Of a stretch of 57,853 nt of DNA, positions 42,253 through 51,388 are shown one piece after another (within the stretch, counting starts at the first letter, position 1; each line of letters starts with the position of its first letter). Source of the DNA: Candidatus Omnitrophota bacterium (lineage in GTDB: Bacteria; Omnitrophota; Gorgyraeia; Duberdicusellales; 4484-171). Location: positions 1 through 57,853 of the forward strand of contig JAHISK010000155.1 in the NCBI GenBank assembly GCA_018818105.1. Reading direction: 5' to 3'. The position numbers and the translations under genes were made by a program. Below the pieces are notes generated by a model. It ran no database searches. It saw only the letters and a program-made list of their open reading frames with translations, and had not been told where the DNA came from.

Positions 42253-42681
42253 ATGGTTAGTTTCAACAAGGTATTTCTAGTAGGTAATTTGACAAAAGAT
42301 CCGGAATTAAGGTATACTCCAACAGGGACCGCAGTAATTACATTAAGGTTAGCTGCGAATACGCCCTTTAAAGATAAAGAAGGGCAGTTGCAGAAAGATA
42401 CTTGTTTTATTAATGTGGTGGTTTGGGGACAGATGGCTGAAGCTTGTAACCAGTATTTGCAGAAAGGGAGTCAGGTATTGGTAGAAGGGCGTTTGCAGTC
42501 ACGTTCTTGGCAAACGGCTGAAGGGCAAAATAGAAGTATTATTGAGGTAAGAGCTGTGCGGGTACAGTTTATGTCGAGAGCGGTTAAAGAGACACAGCGC
42601 GAGGTGGATTTAAGTGATGGCCCGCAGGAATTTGCCGATGTCGAAAATGATAATAGTAAGGAGTTAGGAGAGGTTATTTGA
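42253..42681 (+). CDS. ssb: Single-stranded DNA-binding protein
   Basis: OB-fold protein that coats ssDNA. ATG 42253 with AAGGAGG at 42237-42243 gives 142 residues: SFNKVFLVGNLTKDPELRYT, INVVVWGQMAEACNQYLQKG and VLVEGRLQSRSWQTAEGQNR. The tail after residue 112 is short and acidic but ends ELGEVI rather than the DDDIPF-type tip that most SSBs use to recruit partners. Between rpsF and rpsR, the standard place. Confidence 0.95.
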   Translation: MVSFNKVFLVGNLTKDPELRYTPTGTAVITLRLAANTPFKDKEGQLQKDTCFINVVVWGQMAEACNQYLQKGSQVLVEGRLQSRSWQTAEGQNRSIIEVRAVRVQFMSRAVKETQREVDLSDGPQEFADVENDNSKELGEVI

Positions 42682-42682
42682 T

Positions 42683-42949
42683 ATGATTAGTAAATTTAAT
42701 AATAAGCTGGATAGTAAAAAAAGAAAGCCAAGAGTAACTGTTATTGGGCCAAAAAAGAAGTGCGTTTTTTGTGAAAAAAGTCTGGAGATTGATTACAAAA
42801 ACATTGAGTTGTTGTCACGGTATGTTTCGGCTAAAGGGAAAATGCTTTCTCGTCGTATCAGTGGTAACTGTGCTAAACATCAAAGAAAAGTATCATCAGA
42901 AATTAAACGCGCGCGATTTTTGAATCTGATTCCTTATGTAGGTAGGTAG
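42683..42949 (+). CDS. rpsR: 30S ribosomal protein S18, zinc type
   Basis: 88 residues. C27, C30, C63 and H66 (CVFC, CAKH) are the zinc-type ligands. KNIELLSRYVSAKGKMLSRR and KHQRKVSSEIKRARFLNLIP are standard S18. One base after ssb. Confidence 0.97.
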   Translation: MISKFNNKLDSKKRKPRVTVIGPKKKCVFCEKSLEIDYKNIELLSRYVSAKGKMLSRRISGNCAKHQRKVSSEIKRARFLNLIPYVGR

Positions 42950-43175
42950 AGATAATTTATTGAGAAGGTAAAGAAACTTTAAATACTAAATCCTACTCTA
43001 AACCATAACGAAATTCGATTCAGGTTAACCCTGTATCGAATTTTATTCTGGTATAGGGCTAAACTCTAAATGAATTCAAATTATCAAAACTCAAAATTTA
43101 TTTTGAATATTTGGATTTTGGGTTTATTTAGGATTTAGAGTTTGTTTTTTAGAGTTTTTCATTAGGAGGTCTAAA
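42950..43175 (+). repeat. Palindromic spacer between rpsR and rplI
   Basis: AAATTCGAT and ATCGAATTT (43012-43045) form one hairpin with inner CAGG/CCTG. A larger imperfect palindrome pairs AAACTCTAAAT (about 43064) with ATTTAGGATTTAGAGTTT (about 43127), with CAAAA/TTTTG inside. GGTATAGGGCTAAACTC echoes GGTACAGGGCTTAATTC of the rpsF leader. No gene is seen. AGGAGGT at 43165 is the rplI RBS. Confidence 0.55.
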
Positions 43176-43619
43176 ATGGAACTAGTTCTTCTTCAAGATA
43201 TACCAAAATTAGGTAAAGAAGGGGCGATTGTAAAAGTTAAAGAAGGTTACGGTCGCAATTATCTTATCCCTAAAGGTTTAGCTTTAAAATCAGAAAAAGC
43301 AAGTTATAAAAAGATTGAAGAATTAAAAAAATCTAAAATTAAAGCAGCGCATCGTTTAAAGGGTAAGTTCGTTGAAATAAAGGAGAAGTTAGAGGCTATT
43401 TCGTTAACGATAACTTCTGAAGTTAAGGAAAACGATGATATTTATGGGTCGATTAGTGAAATCCAAATTTTGAAGATGTTAGATGAAGAAGGAATAAAGT
43501 TAGATAGAGGTGTCATTGGATTAGAGGAGCCGATTAAAAAATTAGGGGTTTATAATTTAGTCGTAAAGCTTTGCGCTGATGTAGACGCGAACCTTCGTGT
43601 TTGGATTGTAAAGAAGTAG
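43176..43619 (+). CDS. rplI: 50S ribosomal protein L9
   Basis: 147 residues. N-terminal domain MELVLLQDIPKLGKEGAIVK and VKEGYGRNYLIPKGLAL, connecting helix, and C-terminal domain with IYGSISEIQILKMLDEEG. Family length. Precedes dnaB as in most bacteria. Confidence 0.97.
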   Translation: MELVLLQDIPKLGKEGAIVKVKEGYGRNYLIPKGLALKSEKASYKKIEELKKSKIKAAHRLKGKFVEIKEKLEAISLTITSEVKENDDIYGSISEIQILKMLDEEGIKLDRGVIGLEEPIKKLGVYNLVVKLCADVDANLRVWIVKK

Positions 43620-43706
43620 AAAAAAATAGAGATTTGTACGGTTTCAGTAAAGGTCACGTAACGGTTATTTAAAGTAAATAAAATAAAGGGTGAAACTAGA
43701 ACCTTT

Positions 43707-45059
43707 ATGGAAGTATTAAGTTCTCCTCAACAATTAGATAAGATTCCTCCACAAAATATCGAAGCGGAAATGGCGACGTTGGGAGCAATGCTGATCAACG
43801 AAGATATTATTCCGGAAATCCTCGAAGTTATAAGTTCAGAATCATTTTATAAAGAAGAGCATCAGATTGTTTTTTCCAGTGTTGTTGCTTTATTTGACGC
43901 AAGAAGAAAAATTGATATTTTAACCGTATCAGAAGATTTAACTAAAAAGAAAGAACTTGATAAAGTAGGCGGAGCTACGTATCTTACGAATTTAGCTGAT
44001 TTTGTTCCATCCTCATCTAACGCGGCGCATTACGCGCGTATTGTTCAGGAAAAGAGTATTATGCGGTTTTTACTGAATAGCGCGAATAGAATAACTTCGT
44101 TAGTATATAGGGGAGAAGAAGATGTTAATAGTATGTTGGATAAAGCTGAAAAGTTGATTTTTGATATAAGTGACAAGCGTTCCCAAGGAGGTTACGTTCA
44201 TATAAAGGATATTATAAAGGATGGAATAGAACTTATTGAATCCTTGTATCATAAAAAGTCGCATATTACAGGTATTCCTACAGGCTTTAAAGATTTCGAT
44301 CTTAAAACAGCAGGGTTACAGAAAGGTGATTTAATGATTGCTGCCGGTCGGCCGTCTATGGGTAAAAGCGCTTTTGTTACTTCTATTGCTGAACACGTTG
44401 CTGTTGAAGAGAAAATTCCCGTGGTGATTTTTAGTTTAGAAATGTCTAAAGAGCAGCTTATGCAAAGATTTTTGTGTTCACAGGCAAAGGTGGACATTCA
44501 TAAGTTACGAACGGGGTTTCTTGCTCCGTCGGAATGGCCTATTTTAACCAGCGCGGCTGGTCGTTTGTCAGAAGCGCCGATTTTTATTGATGATACGCCG
44601 GCAATAAACGTTTTTGAATTACGCGCTAAAGCAAGGCGCCTTAAAGCTCATTATGATATTCAGCTTGTAGTAGTTGATTATTTACAGTTAATTAGAGGGT
44701 CACGAAAAGGCGATAGTCGTCAGCAGGAGATTTCAGATATTTCGCAGTCGTTAAAAGCGTTAGCGAAAGAATTAAGCGTGCCGGTTATCGCGATAAGCCA
44801 GTTATCTAGAGCGGTTGAATCTCGTTCTGACCACCGGCCGATGTTATCTGATTTACGAGAGTCGGGAGCTATAGAGCAGGACGCTGATTTGGTTGTTTTG
44901 CTTTTAAGAGAAGAATATTACAATCCTACTCCGGAAAATAAAGGTATGGCTGAATTGATTATCGCGAAACAACGAAACGGTCCTGTAGGTAGTTTAAAGT
45001 TAGGATTTATAAAAGAGTTCATGAAGTTTATAAGTTTAGCGAAGAGGCGAGAAGAGTAA
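43707..45059 (+). CDS. dnaB: Replicative DNA helicase DnaB
   Basis: Hexameric 5'-3' helicase of the replisome. N-terminal domain opens PPQNIEAEMATLGAMLINED. Walker A GRPSMGKSAF lies at about 213-222, followed by VVIFSLEMSKEQLMQRFLCS, Walker B LVVVDYLQLI and arginine-finger region ISQLSRAVESRSDHRPMLSD. 450 residues, no intein. Confidence 0.98.
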   Translation: MEVLSSPQQLDKIPPQNIEAEMATLGAMLINEDIIPEILEVISSESFYKEEHQIVFSSVVALFDARRKIDILTVSEDLTKKKELDKVGGATYLTNLADFVPSSSNAAHYARIVQEKSIMRFLLNSANRITSLVYRGEEDVNSMLDKAEKLIFDISDKRSQGGYVHIKDIIKDGIELIESLYHKKSHITGIPTGFKDFDLKTAGLQKGDLMIAAGRPSMGKSAFVTSIAEHVAVEEKIPVVIFSLEMSKEQLMQRFLCSQAKVDIHKLRTGFLAPSEWPILTSAAGRLSEAPIFIDDTPAINVFELRAKARRLKAHYDIQLVVVDYLQLIRGSRKGDSRQQEISDISQSLKALAKELSVPVIAISQLSRAVESRSDHRPMLSDLRESGAIEQDADLVVLLLREEYYNPTPENKGMAELIIAKQRNGPVGSLKLGFIKEFMKFISLAKRREE

Positions 45060-45117
45060 GTAGTTCAGCGTTATCGGAAGGTTAAAATAGACCGCAATAG
45101 AAAAAAATTTTATTTTT

Positions 45118-45189
45118 GAACATGGGAACATTAGACCGCATTGGAGTTTTCTCTTTTTTTAGTTTTCAATGCCTAATGTTCCAATGTTC
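45118..45189 (+). repeat. Palindromic spacer between dnaB and bamA
   Basis: GAACATGGGAACATTAGACC onward (45118-45143) is nearly the reverse complement of CAATGCCTAATGTTCCAATG onward (45167-45189), with an AT-rich loop containing T7. Each arm holds two GAACATT-type words, so arms may also self-pair. A second weak pairing is ACCGCAATAG (45091) with CTATTTTTGCGG (45190). Confidence 0.65.
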
Positions 45190-45220
45190 TATTTTTGCGG
45201 AGCAAAAATAAGGGGGGCTT

Positions 45221-47530
45221 ATGGAGTTGACTTTGGTTGAGAAAAAACTTATAATGAATACCATGCGTAAATGTTTTTTTACTTTAGTTTGTTTGTTTTT
45301 TGGGATTGGCGCGTTTGCTCAGGATAATATTTATCTTGTAAATGTCGAAGGCAATAAAATTGTTAGTAAAGCGACTATTATTTCGCGAATAAAAATCCGC
45401 GCGGGTCAACTTTATAATGAGAATGTTGTTAATAAAGATATAAAAAACCTTTACGCGACAGGTTTTTTTGAAGCGGTTGTTGCTGAAAAAGAGGATTCGC
45501 CGGATGGGATTATACTAATTTTTAAAGTTAAAGAAAAACCGGTCTTAAAGAAAATTATTATCCAAGGCGCTCAAATGATACGTAAACAAAAGATTATAGA
45601 TTTTATCGATGTAAAAGAAGGATCGTTTGTTGATGAATACTCGTTAAAAGAAACTGTTTCAAAAATAAAAGATATGTACAGTAAAAAAGGATTGACGCAG
45701 ACTTCTGTAACGTATAAGTTTGAGCAGCTAGAAACTAAGAATGAAGCCCAAGTAACTTTTATTATTGATGAGAAGCGCTCGATAAAGGTTATAGGTGTTG
45801 AGATAAGGGGCAATAATAATATATCCAGCCGTAGAATTAAACGGGTAATGAAAACTAAGAAAGCATGGTTGTTAAATAGAGGCGCGTTTAAAGATGATTT
45901 ACTTAATGATGATGTGAAAAGACTCAGCGATTTTTATAAAATGGAAGGGTTTGGTGATATAGAAGTTAATACCAATGTTGAAACTCAAGATAACGGAGTA
46001 CGTGTAATCGTAGTTATAAATGAAGGGAAACGATATCATATAGGAAGAATTCGAATAGAAGGCAACCGTGATGTTTCTCTTGATAAGGTTACGGCGGCAA
46101 TGCAATTTAAAGTTGACGATGTGTTTAGTGAACAGGTTATTTATGAAGATGCTTCCCGGATACGAGAAGTGTACATGGATAAAGGATATATCTTTTCTCA
46201 GGTTGATCCGTTTAGTTATTTTAATATTGAAACGCAGAAAGTAGATGTAACATATAAAATTGTAGAAAATCAGGTTGCTTATGTAGAAAAGATAGAGATT
46301 AAGGGTAACGCAAGGACAAAGGATGAAGTAGTTAGGCGAGAACTGCGTATTTTTCCCTTGGATAAGTTTGATGGTAAGAAGATAAGAATCAGTAAAGAGC
46401 GTCTTGAAAATCTAGGCTTTTTTGAAGAAATAAGGTTTGGTACAGAGCCGGGGTCTAAGCCCAATTGGATTGATTTGGTTATAGATGTTAAAGAAGCCAA
46501 GACGGGGTATTTAAGCTTTGGCGGTGGATATAGTTCTATTGATGAGTTTATCGGGTTCGTTGAAGTAAGGCAGCGCAATTTTGACTATAAAAATCTTTCT
46601 ACATTTACTGGTGGCGGTCAGGACTTAAGTATCACAGGTAGTTTTGGAACTGTAACCGAACAGTATCAAGTAAGTTTTACTAACCCTTGGATTTTTGACC
46701 AACCGCTTAGTTTTGGTCTTGACGGATATAAGAAAGGGCATAAACGTGAAGCGGATGTTGGGTATGCTTATGAAGATCAAATCTGCGGTGGCGCGATGCA
46801 TTTAGGTAAAGAATTTACAGATGATTTAAAAGGAGGTCTCACGTATAGGTATGAACAGGTACAGATTAGTGATGTTGTTAGCGATGCTGCTCAAGAGCTT
46901 AAAGATGAAGCTGGAAAAAATAATTTAAGCGCTGGTGAAACTAGTTTAACGTTTGATACACGGAATAATGTTTTTGCTCCGTCAAAAGGGATTTATTACT
47001 ATAATAGTTTTCAGGTAACCGGTGGCCCTTTTGGAGGAACAAAAGATTTTACTAAATATTTTTCTCAGTTAAGTTTATATTTTCCTTTAATTAGAAAATC
47101 AGTTATTGAGTGTAAGTTAAGGGCTGGAATAGCTAGTACGTTTGATAATACCGATAAAGTGCCTATTTATCAGAGGTTTTTTGCCGGAGGTTCTTCTACA
47201 ATTAGAGGCTATCATGAACGAAAGGTTGGGCCTATTGATTCGTTGACGGATGATCCGATTGGCGGAGAATCTATGTTTGTGGGTAATTTAGAGTACACTT
47301 ATCCTTTAGCTGATTTTATTAAATTGGCATCGTTTTTTGATACAGGAAATGTATGGGCCGAATCTAATGAGTTTTTAAGTGGCGGCCTTAAATCAAGTAT
47401 AGGGTTAGGTTTAAGAGTTAAGACTCCTATAGGACCGGTTAGCGTGGATTACGGGTGGCCGTTGAGCACCGAACCAGGAAAAGATGGTAAAGAGGGGCGG
47501 TTTCATTTTAGTGTAAGTAGAGGATTTTAA
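45221..47530 (+). CDS. bamA: Outer-membrane protein assembly factor BamA
   Basis: Omp85 protein that inserts beta-barrels in the outer membrane. Signal peptide MRKCFFTLVCLFFGIGAFAQ; starts at 45221 (GGGGGG upstream), 45254 and 45263 are all possible. Five POTRA domains span about 30-440 (e.g. IYLVNVEGNKIVSKATIISR, YVEKIEIKGNARTKDEVVRR), then a 16-strand barrel with FDTRNNVFAPSKGIYY, the lid-lock loop GGSSTIRGYHERKVGP and a final strand ending HFSVSRGF with terminal Phe. Followed by skp and the lpx genes, a conserved order. Confidence 0.96.
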   Translation: MELTLVEKKLIMNTMRKCFFTLVCLFFGIGAFAQDNIYLVNVEGNKIVSKATIISRIKIRAGQLYNENVVNKDIKNLYATGFFEAVVAEKEDSPDGIILIFKVKEKPVLKKIIIQGAQMIRKQKIIDFIDVKEGSFVDEYSLKETVSKIKDMYSKKGLTQTSVTYKFEQLETKNEAQVTFIIDEKRSIKVIGVEIRGNNNISSRRIKRVMKTKKAWLLNRGAFKDDLLNDDVKRLSDFYKMEGFGDIEVNTNVETQDNGVRVIVVINEGKRYHIGRIRIEGNRDVSLDKVTAAMQFKVDDVFSEQVIYEDASRIREVYMDKGYIFSQVDPFSYFNIETQKVDVTYKIVENQVAYVEKIEIKGNARTKDEVVRRELRIFPLDKFDGKKIRISKERLENLGFFEEIRFGTEPGSKPNWIDLVIDVKEAKTGYLSFGGGYSSIDEFIGFVEVRQRNFDYKNLSTFTGGGQDLSITGSFGTVTEQYQVSFTNPWIFDQPLSFGLDGYKKGHKREADVGYAYEDQICGGAMHLGKEFTDDLKGGLTYRYEQVQISDVVSDAAQELKDEAGKNNLSAGETSLTFDTRNNVFAPSKGIYYYNSFQVTGGPFGGTKDFTKYFSQLSLYFPLIRKSVIECKLRAGIASTFDNTDKVPIYQRFFAGGSSTIRGYHERKVGPIDSLTDDPIGGESMFVGNLEYTYPLADFIKLASFFDTGNVWAESNEFLSGGLKSSIGLGLRVKTPIGPVSVDYGWPLSTEPGKDGKEGRFHFSVSRGF

Positions 47531-47540
47531 ATAGCGTAGA

Positions 47541-47606
47541 GCGGATAGCGTTTAGCGTATAGAAAAATCAGAATAGAGTTTTTTATCCGCTACCCGCTAA
47601 ACGCTA
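47541..47606 (+). repeat. Palindrome between bamA and skp
   Basis: TAGCGTTTAGCG (47546-47557) is the exact reverse complement of CGCTAAACGCTA (47595-47606); GCGGAT (47541-47546) also matches ATCCGC (47585-47590). The arms contain several TAGCG words. No T-run follows. Confidence 0.7.
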
Positions 47607-47626
47607 GAATAATAGGAGGGTAAAAA

Positions 47627-48130
47627 ATGAAGAAGTTTTTTTTGTGTTTAGCGATTTTAGGGTTAATAGTTCCTTTTAATACGTTTGCTAATAGTGACAT
47701 TAAAATTGGATATGTTAATGTTTTTGATGTTTTTGATAAATATTCAAAAACAAAAGAGTATGATGATGCTTTAGAGACAGTAAAGGATAAGAAAGAAGTA
47801 ACGCTGAATAAAAAGAAAGATGAAATAGAAAAAATGCAGAGTAAGTTAAGTTTACTTAAACCTCAAGAACAGGAAGAGAAACAAGCTGAAGTTGCCGCGG
47901 AAATAGAGAGCTATCGTAATTTGGAAAGAGAAATTTATATTGATTTAAAAAAAGATAGAGACGAAAAAATGAAAGAGATTCTAGAAGATATTAATTTAGT
48001 AGTAAAAGATTACGCTAAAAAAAACAAATTTGATTTAATCATTAATGAAAACGCTGTTCTTTATGGAGAGAAAATTATGGATATATCTTCAGATATATTA
48101 AAAATCATGAATGAGAGGTATAAAAAGTGA
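47627..48130 (+). CDS. skp: Skp/OmpH-family periplasmic chaperone
   Basis: Holdase for unfolded outer-membrane proteins. 167 residues with signal peptide [20 protein letters not shown], then [20 protein letters not shown] and a long charged coiled-coil tentacle (about 45-115), closing with the core strand [20 protein letters not shown] at 47613-47618 is the RBS. Its stop overlaps lpxD (GTGA). Confidence 0.9.
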   Translation: MKKFFLCLAILGLIVPFNTFANSDIKIGYVNVFDVFDKYSKTKEYDDALETVKDKKEVTLNKKKDEIEKMQSKLSLLKPQEQEEKQAEVAAEIESYRNLEREIYIDLKKDRDEKMKEILEDINLVVKDYAKKNKFDLIINENAVLYGEKIMDISSDILKIMNERYKK

Positions 48131-49173
48131 AAATGACTCTAGGAGAAATCGCGAAGTTGATTGACGGAGAGGTTGTTGGGGATCCGGAAATTGTTATTAC
48201 AGGAATATCAGGAATAAATGAATCTAATAAAGGGGATATAACCTTTTTAGCTAATCCTAAATATTCGGTATTAATGAAAACTACTAGGGCCTCAGCAGTA
48301 ATTACTTCTACGGATGTTTGTGATTTTTCTAAGCCGGTTATAAAGACAGATAATCCTTCTTTAGCTTTTGCTAAGGTTGTGGGCGTAGTTGTTTCTAATA
48401 ATATCAGGCATCCTAAAGGCATACATGCTGGGGCGGTGATTTCGCCGGAAGCAAAAATTGGTAAAAATGTTGCTATTGGAGCGGGCGCCATTATTGAAGA
48501 TGGTGCCATTATTGGAGATAATACTATTATTTATGGGAATTGTTATGTGGGGTATAACGCTAGAATCGGGAACAATTGTCTTATTTATCCAAATGTTACG
48601 GTAAGAGAGCGGGTTGAAATTAAAGATAGAGTGATTATTCATTCTGGAACGGTTCTGGGTAGTGATGGATTTGGGTTTGCTATGATGAAGGGTGTCCAAG
48701 AGAAAATTCCTCAAATAGGGACAGTGGTAATTGACGATGATGTTGAGATAGGGGCTAATGTTACTATTGATCGGGCGCGGTTTGATAAAACAGTTATTGG
48801 AAAAGGGACGAAAATTGATAATCTTGTGCAGATTGCTCATAATGTGATTATTGGTGAAAATTGTATTATTGTCGCGCAAGCAGGTATTTCTGGAAGTACG
48901 ACATTAGGTAAAAACGTAATTTTAGCGGGACAAGCGGGACTCGTGGGTCATATTCGTGTTGGTGACGGCGCTATTGCCGCGGCTCAAGCAGGTGTTACTA
49001 AATCAATACCTCCGTATACGAAAGTATCAGGGTATCCAGCGAAACCTCATGATATAGCTAAAAGAGTAAACGCTTGTATTCAAAAGTTGCCAGTACTGTA
49101 TAAGAAAATAAATCAGCTAGAAAAGAAAATCATTGAATTAGAAAATAAACTTAGGAGTAATCAAAATGGATAA
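48127..49173 (+). CDS. lpxD: UDP-3-O-acylglucosamine N-acyltransferase
   Basis: Third step of lipid A synthesis. 348 residues from GTG 48127 (or ATG 48133). N-terminal uridine-binding domain ([31 protein letters not shown]), left-handed beta-helix hexapeptides from about 105, catalytic-His segment [15 protein letters not shown], and a C-terminal helix. Overlaps skp and lpxC-fabZ. Confidence 0.96.
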   Translation: MKMTLGEIAKLIDGEVVGDPEIVITGISGINESNKGDITFLANPKYSVLMKTTRASAVITSTDVCDFSKPVIKTDNPSLAFAKVVGVVVSNNIRHPKGIHAGAVISPEAKIGKNVAIGAGAIIEDGAIIGDNTIIYGNCYVGYNARIGNNCLIYPNVTVRERVEIKDRVIIHSGTVLGSDGFGFAMMKGVQEKIPQIGTVVIDDDVEIGANVTIDRARFDKTVIGKGTKIDNLVQIAHNVIIGENCIIVAQAGISGSTTLGKNVILAGQAGLVGHIRVGDGAIAAAQAGVTKSIPPYTKVSGYPAKPHDIAKRVNACIQKLPVLYKKINQLEKKIIELENKLRSNQNG

Positions 49174-50476
49174 GCAAAAAACAATTAATTCAAATATGTC
49201 ATTTGAAGGAACAGGTCTGCATACAGGGAAGCATACAAAAATAGAATTAGTACCCGCGGCGTCTAATACCGGAATAGTTTTTTTTCGTAAAGATAAACCC
49301 CAATCTTCTATAATAAAAGGAGATTTTTATTCTTTGTTAGACGTCCAGAGGTTTCCTCGGCGTACTTCTGTTGGGGTAGACGGTGTGTATGTTCATACAG
49401 TTGAACATATTATGGCAGCGCTGCATCTTTTACGAATTGACAATGTACAAATAAATGTTTGGGGGGAAGAAGTTCCAGGGTTAGACGGTAGCGCTAAAGA
49501 ATTTGTTGATAAGTTAAAAGAAGTCGGAAGTAAAGAGCAGGAGGCTTATCGAAGTTATTTGATAGTTAAAGAACCGATATGGGTCCAAAAGGGGGATGCT
49601 AGTATAGTTATATTACCGTATTCGGAATCAAGAGTATCTTACGCATTAAACTATGATAATCCTTTGATTGGCGCAGGGTATGTAGATATCAAGTTGAATG
49701 GAAAATTAGAGACAAACTTGTATGAATCGAGAACTTTTTGTCTGGAAGAAGAGGTTAAGCCTTTGTTAGACATGGGGTTAGGCAAAGGGTCTAATTATGA
49801 AAATACTTTAGTGATTTCAAAAACAGGGGTGGTTAAGAATCAGTTAAGGTTTCCTGATGAGTTTGTGAAACATAAATTATTAGATTTAATCGGCGATTTA
49901 TATTTAGCCGGACCGGTGAAAGGTTATGTTATCGCGATAAAGAGCGGGCACGCTTTAAATATTAGTTTACTTGAAAAGTTGCGTCGGTATAAGGAAAAAA
50001 TTACTAGCGCGGGTGTGGGATCGGGTGTTCAGTATGTTCCTAGTGGTGGAGAACTAAATGCTGAAGAAATAATGAAAATATTGCCGCATCGATATCCTTT
50101 TCTTCTTGTTGATAGAGTGATTTCTATGGAGAAAGGTAAAAAAGCGACAGGGATAAAGAATGTTACAATGAATGAATATTTTTTCCAGGGTCATTTTCCT
50201 GGAAAACCGGTTATGCCGGGAGTATTGATTGTTGAAGCGATGGCTCAGGTAGGCGGAGTACTTATGCTTGCTTGTGAGGAACATCGAGGGAAACTCGCTT
50301 ATTTTTTAGCGGCAAATAACGTTAAATTTAGAAAAACTGTTGAACCGGGAGATCAGTTGGTTATTGAAGTTACAGCAGGAAAAGTTAAAACTAAGTCCGG
50401 GACTGTTTATGCTAAAGCTTTTGTTAATAATAAGTTGGTCGCGGAATCAGACCTTATGTTTGCATTGGTAAAGTAA
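49166..50476 (+). CDS. lpxC/fabZ: LpxC-FabZ fusion: deacetylase plus hydroxyacyl-ACP dehydratase
   Basis: Residues 1-285 are LpxC, the committed zinc deacetylase of lipid A synthesis: [35 protein letters not shown] (zinc His near 79), [16 protein letters not shown] (zinc His/Asp near 234-238) and [13 protein letters not shown]. Residues 295-436 are Fab[15 protein letters not shown], catalytic His in [20 protein letters not shown] and its Glu in IVEAMA. The fusion is known in several phyla; it couples the supply of hydroxyacyl-ACP to its use. The stop and lpxA start overlap as TAATG. Confidence 0.96.
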   Translation: MDKQKTINSNMSFEGTGLHTGKHTKIELVPAASNTGIVFFRKDKPQSSIIKGDFYSLLDVQRFPRRTSVGVDGVYVHTVEHIMAALHLLRIDNVQINVWGEEVPGLDGSAKEFVDKLKEVGSKEQEAYRSYLIVKEPIWVQKGDASIVILPYSESRVSYALNYDNPLIGAGYVDIKLNGKLETNLYESRTFCLEEEVKPLLDMGLGKGSNYENTLVISKTGVVKNQLRFPDEFVKHKLLDLIGDLYLAGPVKGYVIAIKSGHALNISLLEKLRRYKEKITSAGVGSGVQYVPSGGELNAEEIMKILPHRYPFLLVDRVISMEKGKKATGIKNVTMNEYFFQGHFPGKPVMPGVLIVEAMAQVGGVLMLACEEHRGKLAYFLAANNVKFRKTVEPGDQLVIEVTAGKVKTKSGTVYAKAFVNNKLVAESDLMFALVK

Positions 50477-51282
50477 TGGCTACAAAAATTCATCCTACAG
50501 CAATCGTTAGTAAGTCCAGTTATTTAGATGAAAATGTAGTAGTTGGGTCGTATGCTATTGTTGGTGATAATGTAAAAATTGGAGCGGGAACAGTTCTTGA
50601 TTCTTTTGCTCAGGTTATAGGCTATACGCGAATTGGTAAAAATTGTAAGATTTTTTCATCGGCGGTAATTGGCAGCGCTCCACAGGATTTAAAGTATAAG
50701 GATGCGAAAAGTTACATTATTGTTGGAGATAACAATCAAATAAGAGAGTTTGTTACAGTTAATCCTGGAACAGATGAAGGCTCAAAGACTGTTATTGGTA
50801 GTGATAACTTACTTATGGCGTATTCTCATATTGCTCACGACTGTTGTGTTGGCAGTGGAAATATCTTAGCTAATGGGACAACGTTAGCCGGATATGTAAC
50901 AATAGAAGATAAAGTTGTTATTGGCGGGCTTGTCGCGGTGCATCAGTTTTGTCGTGTAGGGACTTTTTCTATAGTTGGCGGGTGTTCTAAAGTTGTTCAG
51001 GATATACCTCCTTATTCAGTGTGTGATGGTCATCCTGCCGGGGTATATGGAATTAATTTAGTAGGGTTAAGAAGGGCTAAATTTTCTACTCAGGCAATAA
51101 AAAATTTAAAAACCGCTTTTAAAATTCTTTTTTTTCAAGGACATTCAGTATCAACAGCGAAAGATATGTTAAAGGCGAATAATCTTTCTTCTCCCGAGAT
51201 TGATTATTTAGTTGAATTTATTGCTACGTCAAAAAGAGGTATTCGACGGCATAAAATGAAGATTGATAAGATTGGTAGTTAG
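50476..51282 (+). CDS. lpxA: UDP-N-acetylglucosamine acyltransferase
   Basis: First lipid A enzyme. 268 residues of left-handed beta-helix hexapeptides (IHPTAIVSKSSYLDENVVVG), catalytic His in YSHIAHDCCVG near 120, then GGLVAVHQFCRVGTFSIVGG and a C-terminal helical domain with LVGLRRAKFSTQAI. Begins one base into the fabZ stop. Confidence 0.96.
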   Translation: MATKIHPTAIVSKSSYLDENVVVGSYAIVGDNVKIGAGTVLDSFAQVIGYTRIGKNCKIFSSAVIGSAPQDLKYKDAKSYIIVGDNNQIREFVTVNPGTDEGSKTVIGSDNLLMAYSHIAHDCCVGSGNILANGTTLAGYVTIEDKVVIGGLVAVHQFCRVGTFSIVGGCSKVVQDIPPYSVCDGHPAGVYGINLVGLRRAKFSTQAIKNLKTAFKILFFQGHSVSTAKDMLKANNLSSPEIDYLVEFIATSKRGIRRHKMKIDKIGS

Positions 51283-51350
51283 ACTGTTTCCGAGAAATTT
51301 CATGTTTAATCGCTGTAATCAAAATTCAATCTGTGTAATCAGGGAGAGTT

Positions 51351-51367
51351 GAATTTTGCAACAGTCC
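51351..51367 (-). repeat. Inverted copy of the GGACTGTTGTAAAATTC word
   Basis: Minus strand reads GGACTGTTGCAAAATTC, one change from 25151-25167. AGACTGTTTC at 51284 nearby may be the opposite end of a small palindromic element between lpxA and lpxI. Confidence 0.5.
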
Positions 51368-51388
51368 CATAAGAGGAATTCTTTTATA

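Noticed and set aside
48361-48879. 172-codon minus-strand ORF across lpxD
   Set aside because: Asn/Ile/Ser-rich shadow of the hexapeptide repeats of lpxD.
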